From Marinobacter sp. EhC06 (GTDB lineage Bacteria > Pseudomonadota > Gammaproteobacteria > Pseudomonadales > Oleiphilaceae), in assembly GCF_001650915.1 (NCBI RefSeq), contig NZ_LXYO01000023.1:248001-312000 (forward strand): a stretch of DNA of 64,000 nt, given 5' to 3'. Shown piece by piece: positions 8,508 to 17,465 of this stretch. The notes below the pieces were generated by a model. The model ran no database searches, had not been told where the DNA came from, and worked only from the letters and a program-made list of their open reading frames with translations. Made by a program: the position numbers and the translations under genes. Position 1 is the stretch's first letter, and the number at the start of each line of letters is the position of its first letter.

Positions 8508-10172
8508 TCAGCTCTTGCCCTTCCACTCTTCCTCCTGCAATGCCCGCCACATCAGTTTGCCCGTGGGCGACTTCGGCAATTGATCCACGAACTCAACAAT
8601 GGTCGGCACCTTATAGGTAGCCATCTGTTCCTTGCACCAGGCGACGATGTCTTCGGCCGTGGTCTGGCCCTCGGCCTCCGGTGTCAAAACAATGCAGGCC
8701 TTGACCGTCTCACCGCGCTTGGGGTCCGGCGCCGAAATAATACAGACCTCGTGTATCGCCGGATGTCGGTACATCAGCCCCTCGACTTCTGATGGCCAGA
8801 CCTTGTAGCCGGAGGCGTTGATCATGCGCTTGACCCGGTCGACCATGAAGAAATAGCCGTCCTCGTCGTAATAGCCCAGATCCCCGGTCCGGAAGAATCG
8901 TTTGCCGTCGATTTCTACAAACGCCGCCTCGGTTTCTGACGGCCGATTCCAGTACCCCTGGGTAACCTGGGGCCCACAGGAAACAATCTCCCCGGTCTCC
9001 CCCGGGCCTTTCTCCTCCAGCGTATCGACATCAATGATCCGGCTGTCGACATCGAATACCGGAATGCCCAGACACTGGGACCTGGGATGGGCGTTGGGGT
9101 TGATGTGAGTGGCCGCCATGGTTTCCGAAAGGCCGTAGCCCTCGATGTAGTCCAGCCCGGTCATCCGCTTGAGCTTTTCAGCCACGGCAGAGGGCATGGT
9201 CGCACCGCCGCCGCCAATCATATTGAGGCTGCTCAGGTCGTACTTGCCGATATCCGGGTTGGACAGAAAATCCACCGCCATGGTGACGATGTTGGTCCAA
9301 CCAGTGACTTTGTAGCGCTCAATCAGTCTTGAGGCGGTGGTCCGGTCCCAGCGAGTCATGATCACCGAGGCCGCGCCTGCCGCGATGGGGCCATTCATGG
9401 AACCTGTCATGCCGGTTACGTGGAAGAACGGCAGGGTGGCGAGCTGCACGCTGTCCGGCGTGGTCAGGTTCCAGAATATCCGGTGAATGGCCGTGGCCAT
9501 TACCGACCGATGGGTGTGCATGCAGCCCTTCGGTGCACCGGTGGTGCCGGAACTGTAGGGAATCACCGCCAGATCATCCGGGGTGGCCGTGTGAGGTGCC
9601 GGAGTATGTCCGGCTGCCATGGCTGCCTCCCAGCTAACCACCCCCGGCATTTCCTGTGACCAGGCCGGTGCCGCCACTTCAGCAGGAAGGTCCAGATCCG
9701 TCTCGGGATCGATGTAGGTGCTGTAGGAGGCCACCACCACCTGTTCAAGATTGCTGTCGCCAATCATCGGTGCAATAAAACCCGCCAGTTCCTGGCCGGC
9801 CAGGCAAACCGAAGCACCGGTATCGGCAATGAAATGCTCCAGCTCCGCAGACCGGTTCATCGGATTGACCGGAATCACCACCGCATCGGCCCGCAGGATG
9901 GCGTAATAGGAAATCACATACTGGGGTGAGTTCTGCATATACAGCAGCACCCGATCGCCCTTCTTAACGCCCTGCGCCTGCAGGTAGCCGGCCATCGTTT
10001 CAACCTCTTCGTTGAGGCGCCGATAGGAAATGGGCGCGTCGTAGAAGATAACGGCGGTGTGGTCCGGGTAGCGCCGCGCCGAAATCTCCAGGTTGGTGTA
10101 AACGCTGGTTTTCGGGAGGGTCATGGTTTTCGGCAGTTCTTTAGGCCAGACCTTGTAATGACGATCAAACAT
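8508..10172 (-). CDS. AMP-forming acyl-CoA ligase (LvaE-like position)
   Basis: 554-residue ANL-superfamily ligase that activates a carboxylic acid to its CoA thioester via an acyl-adenylate. The P-loop-like IPYSSGTTGAPKG is intact, as are the A5-type YGLSE motif, RTGDLGYYDEDGYF, and the C-terminal hinge/lysine SPTGKLMWR. I chose ATG 10172 because GTGGAG lies 8 nt upstream; the GTG at 10187 adds four residues. It is the last gene of a five-gene reverse-strand operon starting with a thioesterase. Substrate specificity cannot be read from sequence; from the neighbours a short or medium 4-oxo/4-hydroxy acid is possible. Confidence 0.85.
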   Translation of the reverse strand: MFDRHYKVWPKELPKTMTLPKTSVYTNLEISARRYPDHTAVIFYDAPISYRRLNEEVETMAGYLQAQGVKKGDRVLLYMQNSPQYVISYYAILRADAVVIPVNPMNRSAELEHFIADTGASVCLAGQELAGFIAPMIGDSNLEQVVVASYSTYIDPETDLDLPAEVAAPAWSQEMPGVVSWEAAMAAGHTPAPHTATPDDLAVIPYSSGTTGAPKGCMHTHRSVMATAIHRIFWNLTTPDSVQLATLPFFHVTGMTGSMNGPIAAGAASVIMTRWDRTTASRLIERYKVTGWTNIVTMAVDFLSNPDIGKYDLSSLNMIGGGGATMPSAVAEKLKRMTGLDYIEGYGLSETMAATHINPNAHPRSQCLGIPVFDVDSRIIDVDTLEEKGPGETGEIVSCGPQVTQGYWNRPSETEAAFVEIDGKRFFRTGDLGYYDEDGYFFMVDRVKRMINASGYKVWPSEVEGLMYRHPAIHEVCIISAPDPKRGETVKACIVLTPEAEGQTTAEDIVAWCKEQMATYKVPTIVEFVDQLPKSPTGKLMWRALQEEEWKGKS

Positions 10173-10202
10173 CTTGTTATTCTCCACGGTAAATCTGATA
10201 TC

Positions 10203-11267
10203 TCAGGACTTCGCGCCTTCGCAGGCAATCTTCCAGCCGGTGTCGGCCAGCAGGCTCGCCCGCTTGCCAACCTCAAGGGCGTTGGCATTGGCGGCATTGC
10301 CATCCAGGGCCCGCTTGTAGACCCCCTGCAAAATGGCCGCGAGCCGGAACAACGAGAACGCCAGGAACACATGCCAGTCCTCGATGCCTTCCCGGCCCGT
10401 CTTCTCGCAGTAGCGGCGGATAATGGTCTGCTCGTCCGGAAGACCCAGCGCCTCAAGGTTTTCACCCTGTAATCCGCGCATGCCCTCCATATCGGCAGGC
10501 AGGTAGAAAGGCAGGCAAAAATAGGCCAGGTCCGCCAGTGGATGACCCAGAGTGGAAAGCTCCCAGTCCAGAATGGCGATCACCTCGGGACGATCCGGCG
10601 CAAGCATCAGGTTGCCGAAGCGGTAGTCGCCGTGGGCAATGGCGGTTTCATCCTTCCCTGGCAGATGTTCCGGCAACCAGGCCATCAGTTTGTCCATGGC
10701 TGGCAGGTCATCGGTTTTTGAGGCCAGGTACTGTTTGCTCCAACGGGAGACCTGGCGGGCCACGTAGCCTTCCGGACGTCCGTAATCTCCCAGGCCGACA
10801 GCATTAACATCGACCGAATGCAGCGCTGCGAGGGTATCGATGGCCGAATGATACGCGGGCAGCCGGTCGTCACGGCTCAGGTCCCGAAGCGCCGAGTGAG
10901 TGATGATTCGCCCGTCCATAAAATCCATCACGTAGAACGCCGTACCAATCATGTCGTCTTCCTCACACAGTGCCCGGACGTTCGGCACCGGCACCCGGGT
11001 GTGTTCCTTCAGAGCTCGCATGACTTTGTATTCCCGCTCGACCATGTGAGCTGACGGCAAGGTTTTCCCCGGCGGCTTTTTGCGCAGCACGTATTGACCG
11101 CTGTCGGCAGTCAATAAAAAGGTCGGGTTGGACTGTCCACCCTGGAACTGTTTGACGTTCAGCGTTGTACCGAAACCCGGTATAGCTTCCCGAAGCCAGT
11201 TCAAGAGGCCGGCTTCATCAAATTTGTGGGCTGGCAGAACATCCACCAATTCTGGGGTCGTACTCAT
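10203..11267 (-). CDS. APH-fold phosphotransferase, ACAD10/11- and LvaA-like
   Basis: 354-residue aminoglycoside-phosphotransferase-fold protein. It has the ATP-lobe segment FQGGQSNPTFLL, Lys in YVLRKKPPGK, the Brenner-type catalytic loop HGDYRFGNLML (catalytic Asp) and metal-binding ILDWELSTLG. It belongs to the branch found fused to acyl-CoA dehydrogenase in human ACAD10/ACAD11 and as separate LvaA in Pseudomonas putida, where it phosphorylates 4-hydroxyacyl-CoA rather than a drug. The ligase starts 30 nt after its stop. The 156-nt gap to the SDR gene contains a long palindrome. The small LvaB partner is not visible. Antibiotic resistance is unlikely. Confidence 0.85.
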   Translation of the reverse strand: MSTTPELVDVLPAHKFDEAGLLNWLREAIPGFGTTLNVKQFQGGQSNPTFLLTADSGQYVLRKKPPGKTLPSAHMVEREYKVMRALKEHTRVPVPNVRALCEEDDMIGTAFYVMDFMDGRIITHSALRDLSRDDRLPAYHSAIDTLAALHSVDVNAVGLGDYGRPEGYVARQVSRWSKQYLASKTDDLPAMDKLMAWLPEHLPGKDETAIAHGDYRFGNLMLAPDRPEVIAILDWELSTLGHPLADLAYFCLPFYLPADMEGMRGLQGENLEALGLPDEQTIIRRYCEKTGREGIEDWHVFLAFSLFRLAAILQGVYKRALDGNAANANALEVGKRASLLADTGWKIACEGAKS

Positions 11268-11307
11268 TTTTGTTTTAAGCCTTCAGTCATCTCTAAAATT
11301 CGCTGGC

Positions 11308-11396
11308 CGACGGGTGGGGGTGCCTTTGTGCAGGGAACAAAGGTGTCTGAGCGCAGCGAGTTCTTTTTCCCGGAACAAAGGCACCCCCACCTGTCG
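11308..11396. repeat. 89-bp palindromic element with 22-bp arms inside the lva-like operon
   Basis: Arms 11308-11329 and 11375-11396 are inverted copies with one mismatch in 22. A nested GGGAA/TTCCC pair makes the interior fold further. It sits between the SDR stop and the phosphotransferase start on the same transcript. It has no transposase and no coding frame I believe. It resembles a REP/MITE-like structured repeat that could act as an mRNA stabiliser or partial terminator. Confidence 0.75.
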
Positions 11397-11422
11397 TGCC
11401 TCCCCATTGCATATGTCAAACC

Positions 11423-12190
11423 TCAGCAAATAGTCTCCCCGCCGTCAGCGACGATAACCTGTCCGGTGATGTAGGCACTGGCTTTGGTAGACAGAAACAC
11501 GGCCAGACCAGCGATATCCACCGGATCACCGATTCTGCGCAGTGGAGTTTTGTCCTCCGCCTGCTTGGCACGAACCGGATCGTCCCAGAGTGCTTTCGCA
11601 AAGTCGGTTTTGATCAAGCCAGGGGCGATGCTATTAATCCGGATACCTTTAGGGCCCCACTCAACGGCCAGGTTTCTGGCCAGGGCGGCTTCGGCGGCCT
11701 TGGATACACCGTAGGTGCCGATCACGGTGTTGCCCCGAAGGCCGGCGATGCTGGAGAGCAGGACCACAGCGCCTTCGCCTTTCTCGGCCATCTGCGGCAG
11801 CACCATGTTGGTGAGCCAGAAGGTGCCCTTGACGTTGGTGTCCATGATCTTGTCCCAGGCGTCGTCGGTCATCTCGGCCGTGGGTCCGTAGACCGGGTTG
11901 GTGGCGGCGTTGCAAACGAGTACGTCGATGCTGCCCCAGGCTTCGTTGGTTTTATCCACCAGATTCTGCAGGTCTGCTTTCTTGCCAACGTGACAGGGAA
12001 CGGCCATGGCCTCGAAGCCCTGCGCTTTTAATTCCGCAGCCACCTGCTCACAGGCCTCGGCCTTGCGGCTGGAGATCACCACCTTTGCACCACACCTGGC
12101 CATTTCTTCGGCAATAGAGCGGCCGATGCCTTTGGTGGAGCCGGTAATCACTGCAACCTTGCCAGTCATATCAAACAGTGGATTGTTCAT
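11423..12190 (-). CDS. SDR-family oxidoreductase (LvaD-like position)
   Basis: 255-residue classical short-chain dehydrogenase. It has the dinucleotide motif TGSTKGIG, NAAT, a catalytic Ser in LLSSIAG, Tyr/Lys in YGVSKAA, and a C-terminal TGQVIVADGG. It reduces or oxidises a hydroxy/oxo group with NAD(P)H in the cytoplasm. ATG 12190 follows AGGACC; the longer frame upstream overlaps the ACAD gene. It lies between an ACAD11-like dehydrogenase and an APH-fold kinase, as LvaD does in the levulinate operon, so reduction of a 4-oxoacyl-CoA is a reasonable guess. FabG-like 3-oxoacyl reduction is the alternative. Confidence 0.88.
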   Translation of the reverse strand: MNNPLFDMTGKVAVITGSTKGIGRSIAEEMARCGAKVVISSRKAEACEQVAAELKAQGFEAMAVPCHVGKKADLQNLVDKTNEAWGSIDVLVCNAATNPVYGPTAEMTDDAWDKIMDTNVKGTFWLTNMVLPQMAEKGEGAVVLLSSIAGLRGNTVIGTYGVSKAAEAALARNLAVEWGPKGIRINSIAPGLIKTDFAKALWDDPVRAKQAEDKTPLRRIGDPVDIAGLAVFLSTKASAYITGQVIVADGGETIC

Positions 12191-12227
12191 CGTCAGGTCC
12201 TCGCGCACTGTTTCAGAGGTTCTCGAT

Positions 12228-13430
12228 TCAGCGATACTGCCGAAGCTCCATCTTGGCAATGGAATCCATGTGCACTTCATCCGGCCCGTCTGCCAGGCGA
12301 AGTGTCCGCACCTTGGCCCAGGCCTCGGCCAGGAAAGTGTCCTGGGAAACGCCTGCACCGCCGTGCACCTGAATGGCCCGGTCAATTACCTTCAGGGCCA
12401 TACTCGGCGCAATCACCTTGATCATGGCAATCTCCTGGCGGGCTACCTTGTTGCCGACGGTGTCCATCATGTGCGCGGCTTTGAGAGTCATCAGGCGGGC
12501 CTGCTCAATCTCCATACGGCTGCGGGCGATGTCCTTGCGGATGGAGTCGAACTCCGACAGCTTCCGGCCAAAGGCCTCCCGGGCGTTGGCGCGCTTGCAC
12601 ATGAGTTCCAGTGCCCGTTCCGCCACGCCGATGGTGCGCATGCAGTGGTGGATTCGACCTGGGCCAAGGCGGCCCTGGGCAATCTCGAAACCACGGCCCT
12701 CGCCCAGCAGCATATTGCTGGCAGGCACCCGTACATTGTCGTAATGGATTTCGGCATGGCCGTGGGGGGCGTGGTCATAGCCAAACACGTGCAGCGGGCG
12801 GATCATCTTCACGCCGGGAGCGTCCAGGGGCACCAGGATCATGGACTGCTGTTTGTGTTTCTCGGCGTCTGGATCGGTCTTGCCCATGACAATGGCGATT
12901 TTTGAATTCCGGGTCATGGCGCCGGAGGACCACCACTTGCGACCGTTAACCACATACTCATCGCCCTCGCGGCGGATCTCGCAGGCGATGTTGGTGGCGT
13001 CGGAAGAGGCCACGTCCGGCTCGGTCATGGAGAAGCAGGAGCGTATCTCACCATCCAGGAGCGGCTTCAGCCATTGTTCCTGCTGCTGCTCATTGCCATA
13101 GCGGGCAATGGTTTCCATGTTGCCGGTATCCGGTGCCGAGCAGTTGAACACCTCGGGGGCCATGGCAGAGCGGCCCATTATTTCGCAGAGATGGGCGTAC
13201 TCGAAGTTGCTGAGGCCTGCGCCGAATTCGCTATCAGGCAGAAACAGGTTCCACAGGCCGGCAGCTCTGGCCTTCTGCTTCAGTTCTTCAATAATGGGCA
13301 CCGGCGCCCAACGGTCCTCGGCGTCTTCGATCTGTCGATGATGAGTCTCTTCGTTCGGATAAATATGGGCAGCCATGAAATCGTTTAACTCAGACTGCAG
13401 CTGTTTCGCCCGGTCAGACAGCTCGAACAT
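12228..13430 (-). CDS. Acyl-CoA dehydrogenase, ACAD10/11- and LvaC-like
   Basis: 400-residue acyl-CoA dehydrogenase family protein. The flavin block reads [18 protein letters not shown], and the C-terminus has [16 protein letters not shown] followed by [11 protein letters not shown]. Asp-Gly-Pro-Asp replaces the usual Tyr-Glu-Gly-Thr, as in ACAD10/11-type enzymes that handle 4-phosphoacyl-CoAs rather than simple alpha,beta-dehydrogenation. Length is normal. Its start is 71 nt after the thioesterase stop, and the SDR gene follows after 37 nt. With the adjacent separate APH-fold kinase, it reproduces as two genes the fused human ACAD11 architecture. Confidence 0.87.
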   Translation of the reverse strand: MFELSDRAKQLQSELNDFMAAHIYPNEETHHRQIEDAEDRWAPVPIIEELKQKARAAGLWNLFLPDSEFGAGLSNFEYAHLCEIMGRSAMAPEVFNCSAPDTGNMETIARYGNEQQQEQWLKPLLDGEIRSCFSMTEPDVASSDATNIACEIRREGDEYVVNGRKWWSSGAMTRNSKIAIVMGKTDPDAEKHKQQSMILVPLDAPGVKMIRPLHVFGYDHAPHGHAEIHYDNVRVPASNMLLGEGRGFEIAQGRLGPGRIHHCMRTIGVAERALELMCKRANAREAFGRKLSEFDSIRKDIARSRMEIEQARLMTLKAAHMMDTVGNKVARQEIAMIKVIAPSMALKVIDRAIQVHGGAGVSQDTFLAEAWAKVRTLRLADGPDEVHMDSIAKMELRQYR

Positions 13431-13501
13431 TGCCGTTTCCTCTTGTTGTTTTGTTTCGTGACCGCCATCAGACCGGCAATCACCTGTTCAGATCAGGCCA
13501 T

Positions 13502-13942
13502 TCAGATCGGCACGCCCTCCGGCTTTTCGCTGCCGGAGCGAATACGGAACGTGGCCTCAGCAATGGCCAGAAGATTGCCCTGATCGTCATGTACTTCGCC
13601 CGTGCTGTTGAATATCCGGCTTCCCCCGGCGCGTTTGCGTCCGGTTACCCGGATCACACCTTCGGAACACTGGCCGGTAAACGTGGTGGTGAGAGACAGG
13701 GTAATGGCCTTGCGCATCCGGCCCGGATACGGGCAGTAAGTGCCCGCTTGCGCCATGGCAATGTCCAGCAGGGACGTCAGTACGCCGCCATGGATAACGC
13801 CGCCCAGATTCAGATGCCCGGGCCGAAGCTCAAGCTCGATGACCGCTTCGTTTTCTTCCCAGGAGCCCTGGCGGTAGCCAAGCAGGCTGTGGAAGCCAGG
13901 CAGATCCTGGCCATGGGTAATGTGGCGGTTTTCCTCACTCAT
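13502..13942 (-). CDS. PaaI-family hotdog thioesterase
   Basis: 146-residue single hotdog domain with the family signature HLNLGGVIHGGVLTSLLDIA (a conserved Gly/His helix with catalytic Asp) and a C-terminal beta sheet ending in ATFRIRS. It hydrolyses acyl- or aryl-CoA thioesters. I chose ATG 13942; an in-frame start at 14014 adds 24 basic residues unlike the family. It is the promoter-proximal gene of the lva-like operon and may release CoA from dead-end intermediates. The precise substrate is unknown. Confidence 0.82.
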   Translation of the reverse strand: MSEENRHITHGQDLPGFHSLLGYRQGSWEENEAVIELELRPGHLNLGGVIHGGVLTSLLDIAMAQAGTYCPYPGRMRKAITLSLTTTFTGQCSEGVIRVTGRKRAGGSRIFNSTGEVHDDQGNLLAIAEATFRIRSGSEKPEGVPI

Positions 13943-14376
13943 CAGACATTGTTTCCAGGTGGGCCGGGGGCCTCGTGTTGTCTTTGTGGTCCTGTTGTTT
14001 TTGTAATTTGTCACGCCTTACGGTTTTGAGTCAATATATTTGAAAGATCGTTTCATCTAGTAAAACATGATTCATCAAGAACGCCGAAAAATGAAAAAGA
14101 CAACGAGTAGCGGGCCTAAGCTTTTATTTTTCATCGCCGCTGGACGCCTTCAACGAGCAGGCTTCAGACGCTGATACCGCACTTCCAGGGGTCGGTGGAA
14201 ACCAGTCTGATGAACTACCCTTACAGGTAGCCCGACTGCAAATCCGAACGACAAACATCCTATTGCAAAGCCCCAATGTTGTGATAGATTCAGAGAATAA
14301 AATTCACCCTGCAGTTACGAGTTCTGCACAGTGAAACACAAAGCAAAGCCACTACAACAATGAACGAGGCACGCTC
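13943..14376. other. Divergent intergenic region between the lva-like and TRAP operons
   Basis: This 434-bp region holds no credible gene. It is AT-richer than its surroundings near 14030-14110 and must contain promoters for both the reverse-strand thioesterase operon and the forward TRAP operon. The quasi-palindrome GAAAGATCGTTTC (14042-14054) lies about 100 bp upstream of the thioesterase start. It is reminiscent of the GAAAC/GTTTC sites of fatty-acid-sensing PsrA-type regulators but is imperfect. I could not place -35/-10 elements with confidence. Confidence 0.4.
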
Positions 14377-15423
14377 ATGAAACTCTTTGCTACTGCTCGC
14401 AAGACTCTGACGGTGTATGCGTCAGCCCTTACCCTCGGTATTACCACTGCGCTTTCCGCAGCGCCCGCCGCTGCACAGGACACTTTTACCTGGAAGGTGC
14501 AGTCCCACTGGCCCGGTTCCAGCAGCTCCTACACAGACAGCCTTGGCCGGATCAAACGGGTTCTGGAAGAGCGAACTGATGGCCGTCTGAAACTGCAGCT
14601 GTACGAGGCCGGCGCGCTGTTCAAGGCCACTGACACTTTCAATGCGGTAAGCCGTGGCATCCTGGAAATGGGCACCATTTCCCCGGCCTATGCCCAGGAC
14701 AAGATCTCCCTCGCCGGCATTGCCTCTGGCCTGCCGTTTGCCTTCCGCAACGTTTGGGAGGCCGCCTACTTCCACCAGAACCTGGGGTTCGAACAGATGC
14801 TCCGGGACGAAGCGGCAGAGCACGACGTTTACTGGGCCACAGACAAGGTCTATCCCACTGAAATGGTGGTCAAGGAGCCGATTGAAAGCGTGGAGGACTT
14901 CAACAGCCTGAAGATCCGCTCCTCCGGCGCCCTGCAAACCTTCCTGACCGAAGCCGGAGCCGCTGCCTCTTATATTCCGGGCAGTGAACTCTACTCAGCC
15001 CTGGATTCCGGCATCGTGGACGGCGCCCACTGGGGTGCGGCCCAGGGTGCCTACAGCATGGGCCTGTATGAAGTGGCCAAGTACCATGTGCAGCCTGCCC
15101 TGAACATCGCCGGCACCGACGTCATCATCGTCAGCCAGAAGGCTCTGAACAAGCTGCCGGAAGACATGCAGAAGATCGTCAAGGATGCCCTCAACGAGCA
15201 GTTCTGGATCCGTACCAACGAGTACCAGTACAAGGAGCGCATCACCCTGGCCAAGGCCATTGAGGAACAGGGCGTGCAAGTGAATGTCCTCCCGGATGAA
15301 GTCCAGAACAAACTGGTCGCCACCGCCCAGGCCATGTGGGATGAGGAAGGCAAGCGCAGTGAGAATGCCAAGAAGGCACTCGATATGCTGAAAGGTTACC
15401 TGGCCGACCTCGGCTATCTCTGA
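14377..15423 (+). CDS. dctP: TRAP transporter solute-binding protein
   Basis: 348-residue periplasmic binding protein of a tripartite ATP-independent periplasmic transporter. It has a signal peptide ending SAAPAAA and the first mature strand FTWKVQSHWPGSS. The conserved arginine region (LKIRSSG) and the family Trp in IVDGAHWGAAQG are present. The HWP/GAHWG context suggests the subgroup binding 2-oxoacids or similar carboxylates (TakP-like), but the ligand is uncertain. It is first in a dctP-dctQ-dctM operon, with the membrane subunits following after 85 nt. Confidence 0.9.
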   Translation: MKLFATARKTLTVYASALTLGITTALSAAPAAAQDTFTWKVQSHWPGSSSSYTDSLGRIKRVLEERTDGRLKLQLYEAGALFKATDTFNAVSRGILEMGTISPAYAQDKISLAGIASGLPFAFRNVWEAAYFHQNLGFEQMLRDEAAEHDVYWATDKVYPTEMVVKEPIESVEDFNSLKIRSSGALQTFLTEAGAAASYIPGSELYSALDSGIVDGAHWGAAQGAYSMGLYEVAKYHVQPALNIAGTDVIIVSQKALNKLPEDMQKIVKDALNEQFWIRTNEYQYKERITLAKAIEEQGVQVNVLPDEVQNKLVATAQAMWDEEGKRSENAKKALDMLKGYLADLGYL

Positions 15424-15508
15424 TCAGCCAGTGCTCTGACCGGGGCCGGGGTCTTCGACTCCGGCCTTTCTTTCCCCGAACCAAACCAGCATCCCGTGGG
15501 AGAATGCC

Positions 15509-16057
15509 ATGAGTGTGATGATCGCCGCATTCATGAGAGGGGTTACCCGTCTCAACGATTTCATCGGCCGGTGGGTTGCCCTCCTGATTTTCGCAATGTT
15601 CGTGTTCCTGCTTCTTGAAGTCGGGTTCCGCTATCTGCTCAATTCTCCCACGGTCTGGACCAACGAACTGACCCAGATGCTTTTCGGCATCTACGCCATA
15701 ATGTCCGGTGGCTACATCATGGCCCACCGCGGCCACGTCAACGTGGACCTGCTGCATTCGCATCTGAAGCCACGGAAACGCGCGGCTCTGGACATTGTTA
15801 CCTCCGTGGTCTTTTTCATTTTCACGCTCGCCCTGCTGTGGTTCGGGATCGACATGGCCCAGGAATCCATGTCCAGTTGGGAGACTTCCTACTCGGCCTG
15901 GAATCCGCCTATCTGGCCGGTGAAGCTGGCCATACCCATCGGCACCGCGCTGCTGGTTCTGCAAGGGTTGGTCAAACTGCTCGAAGACATCGCCGTGGCT
16001 TTCAACCTCGATTACTACACGCCTCAAGAGTCCGAATCTGAAGGAGATCAGCTGTGA
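15509..16057 (+). CDS. dctQ: TRAP transporter small membrane subunit
   Basis: 182-residue inner-membrane protein with four hydrophobic segments, starting at about residues 17-40, 50-70, 90-110 and 135-155. The DctQ signature is in the second region (VWTNELTQMLFGIYAIMSGG, then RGHVNVDLL). It couples the binding protein to the large permease. GGGAG precedes the ATG. Its stop overlaps the dctM start by 4 nt (GTGA), so the two are translationally coupled. Confidence 0.9.
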   Translation: MSVMIAAFMRGVTRLNDFIGRWVALLIFAMFVFLLLEVGFRYLLNSPTVWTNELTQMLFGIYAIMSGGYIMAHRGHVNVDLLHSHLKPRKRAALDIVTSVVFFIFTLALLWFGIDMAQESMSSWETSYSAWNPPIWPVKLAIPIGTALLVLQGLVKLLEDIAVAFNLDYYTPQESESEGDQL

Positions 16058-17364
16058 GCATTGAAGCCCTGACTCTCCTGTTCTTCGGTTCGCTGCTGTT
16101 TTTCCTGCTGCTGGGGCTGCCGCTGGCGTTTGTTCTCGGTGGCGTCTCGGTGGTGTTCCTGTATTTCACCTGGGGCTTTGATTCCTTCTACATGGTGGCC
16201 TCCCAGATCTGGGGCACCATGGAAAGCTTTACCCTGGTCGCCATCCCTCTGTTCGTGTTCATGGCCATGATTCTGGAGCGCACCGGGGTGGCACGGGATC
16301 TTTACCGGATGATGCACCTGTGGTGCGGCGGCCTCAGAGGCGGCCTTGCCCTCGGCACCCTTGGCATCTGTGCGGTGTTTGCCGCCATGGTCGGCATCAG
16401 TGGCGCTGCAGTGGTTGCCATGGGAACCATAGCCCTGCCATCCATGCTCGAGCGTGGCTACGACAAGAGCATGGCCCTGGGCGTAATCAATACCGGCGGT
16501 GGCTGGGGCATCCTGATTCCGCCCAGCATCCTGATGATCCTCTACGCCCTGATCACCGGCGTGTCTGTCGGCCAGATGTTCGCCGCGGGCATCATGCCCG
16601 GCATCCTGCTGATGGTACTGACGGCCATCTACATCCTGGTACGTTGCCATCTGCAACCGGAGCTGGCACCGGCGCTGCCAAAAGAAGAACGAGGCACCTG
16701 GCCGGAGAAATTCCGGGCTCTGCGAGCCGTGCTCCTGCCGATTGGCGTGGTGGTCATGGTGCTGGGTTCTATCATCGGCGGTATCACCACCCCGACTGAA
16801 GCCGCCGCCATGGGTGTTCTCGGCGCCCTGATTTCCGCCGCCGTGTATCGGCAGTTCAAGTGGAGCATTCTGAAGGAAGCTGCGATCCGCACCTTCAAGC
16901 TCACCGGCATGATCATGTGGATCCTGTTCGCCGCCCACGCGTTCAGCGCTGCGTACCAGAGCATGGGTGCCCAGGAGCTGATCGAGGGCCTGATGAACAT
17001 GGTTCCCGGCGGCCCCTGGGGCATCATCATCGCCATGATGGTGATCGTGTTCCTGCTGGCCATGGTGCTGGATCCGGTGGGTATCATGCTGATCACCCTG
17101 CCGGTGTTCATGCCGATCGTGGAATCCCTGGGTTTCGATCCGATCTGGTTCGGCATCCTGTTCGTGATCAATATGGAAATCGGCTACATGACGCCACCCT
17201 TCGGCTTCAACCTGTTCTACCTGAAGGGCATCGTGCCGCCGTCGATCACCATGAAGGATATCTACAAGTCGATCATTCCCTTCGTGATTGTGGAGATCAT
17301 CGGCATCATCCTGATCATGATCTTCCCGGAAATTGCCACATGGCTGCCGGATCTGTTTTTCTGA
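16054..17364 (+). CDS. dctM: TRAP transporter large permease subunit
   Basis: 436-residue multi-spanning permease that carries out sodium-coupled solute import. Family motifs include FVFMAMILERTGVARDLY near residue 70, an AAMVGISGAAVVAMG segment, GGGWGILIPPSI and the C-terminal GYMTPPFGFNLFYLKG. Translation starts at GTG 16054 inside the dctQ stop, with AAGGAG upstream. Length and topology are normal for DctM/SiaM-type subunits. The substrate is set mainly by DctP. Confidence 0.92.
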   Translation: MSIEALTLLFFGSLLFFLLLGLPLAFVLGGVSVVFLYFTWGFDSFYMVASQIWGTMESFTLVAIPLFVFMAMILERTGVARDLYRMMHLWCGGLRGGLALGTLGICAVFAAMVGISGAAVVAMGTIALPSMLERGYDKSMALGVINTGGGWGILIPPSILMILYALITGVSVGQMFAAGIMPGILLMVLTAIYILVRCHLQPELAPALPKEERGTWPEKFRALRAVLLPIGVVVMVLGSIIGGITTPTEAAAMGVLGALISAAVYRQFKWSILKEAAIRTFKLTGMIMWILFAAHAFSAAYQSMGAQELIEGLMNMVPGGPWGIIIAMMVIVFLLAMVLDPVGIMLITLPVFMPIVESLGFDPIWFGILFVINMEIGYMTPPFGFNLFYLKGIVPPSITMKDIYKSIIPFVIVEIIGIILIMIFPEIATWLPDLFF

Positions 17365-17465
17365 GCCTGGGCACAGCAAAAATTTGGCAGTGAATCCGTG
17401 AAAGCGCTACTCTCATAGGGCTCCCGGCATAAGGAATCCGGGGCCCAACACAAGGAGAGACGCTT

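Noticed and set aside
10203..11267. Aminoglycoside resistance gene
   Set aside because: The APH fold is present, but it belongs to the acyl-CoA-associated branch and sits inside an acyl-CoA catabolic operon.
16048..17379. Reverse open frame of 443 codons opposite dctM
   Set aside because: The translation is dominated by His, Asp, Gln and Gly and mirrors dctM codon usage. There is no ribosome site and no family resemblance.
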